From Candidatus Odyssella thessalonicensis (GTDB lineage: Bacteria; Pseudomonadota; Alphaproteobacteria; Bin65), in the NCBI GenBank assembly GCA_005240015.1, contig SBBV01000129.1, positions 1 through 5,320 of the forward strand: a stretch of DNA of 5,320 bases, in the 5' to 3' direction. The position numbers and the translations under genes were made by a program. Numbering within the stretch: position 1 is the first letter of the stretch; every line of letters starts with the position of its first letter. Positions 5,299 to 5,320 of this stretch are shown one piece after another. The notes beneath the pieces were generated by a model, which saw only the letters and a program-made list of their open reading frames with translations, was not told the origin of the DNA and ran no database searches.

Positions 5299-5320
5299 CC
5301 CCTGCTGCGCAGCGCGAGCA

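Overview
The window is GC-rich (about two thirds G+C by eye) with strong third-position GC bias in every real frame. Gene content points to an alphaproteobacterium, probably Hyphomicrobiales (Rhizobiales): a UvrD helicase with a C-terminal tudor-like domain, an alpha-type PrmA, and a small lipoprotein of a type I associate with that group. This placement is inferred from protein character, not from a search. All five protein genes are on the + strand.

Layout. Bases 2-2008 hold the 3' part of a UvrD/PcrA-type DNA helicase whose N-terminus, including Walker A, lies before the window. Four bases later (2013-2648) is a DsbA-fold 2-hydroxychromene-2-carboxylate isomerase-like protein, probably co-transcribed and translationally coupled. 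The 210-base gap that follows is nearly filled by a 174-bp inverted-repeat element (2653-2826). It has 31-nt arms (28 matching), a short tandem 8-mer tract, and two internal GC-rich hairpins. Next is prmA (2859-3770), the ribosomal protein L11 methyltransferase. A short spacer with a good ribosome-binding site leads to a putative small lipoprotein with a Pro/Lys-rich tail (3829-4416). It is followed by two back-to-back GC hairpins without a U-tract. A 249-base spacer, otherwise without a supportable gene, carries a possible promoter with an overlapping dyad. It precedes a Tat-exported intradiol ring-cleavage dioxygenase (4666-5298). The final 22 bases show nothing I can assign.

Working together. 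uvrD (DNA repair) and prmA (ribosome modification) are housekeeping genes, and the isomerase sits between them. The isomerase and the exported dioxygenase both belong to aromatic-compound families, but nothing here places them in one pathway and neither substrate can be read from the sequence. I found no phage, CRISPR, transposase, tRNA or rRNA. The least explained structure is the 174-bp inverted-repeat element between the isomerase gene and prmA. It resembles a dispersed palindromic repeat and may influence the transcript on which prmA depends.
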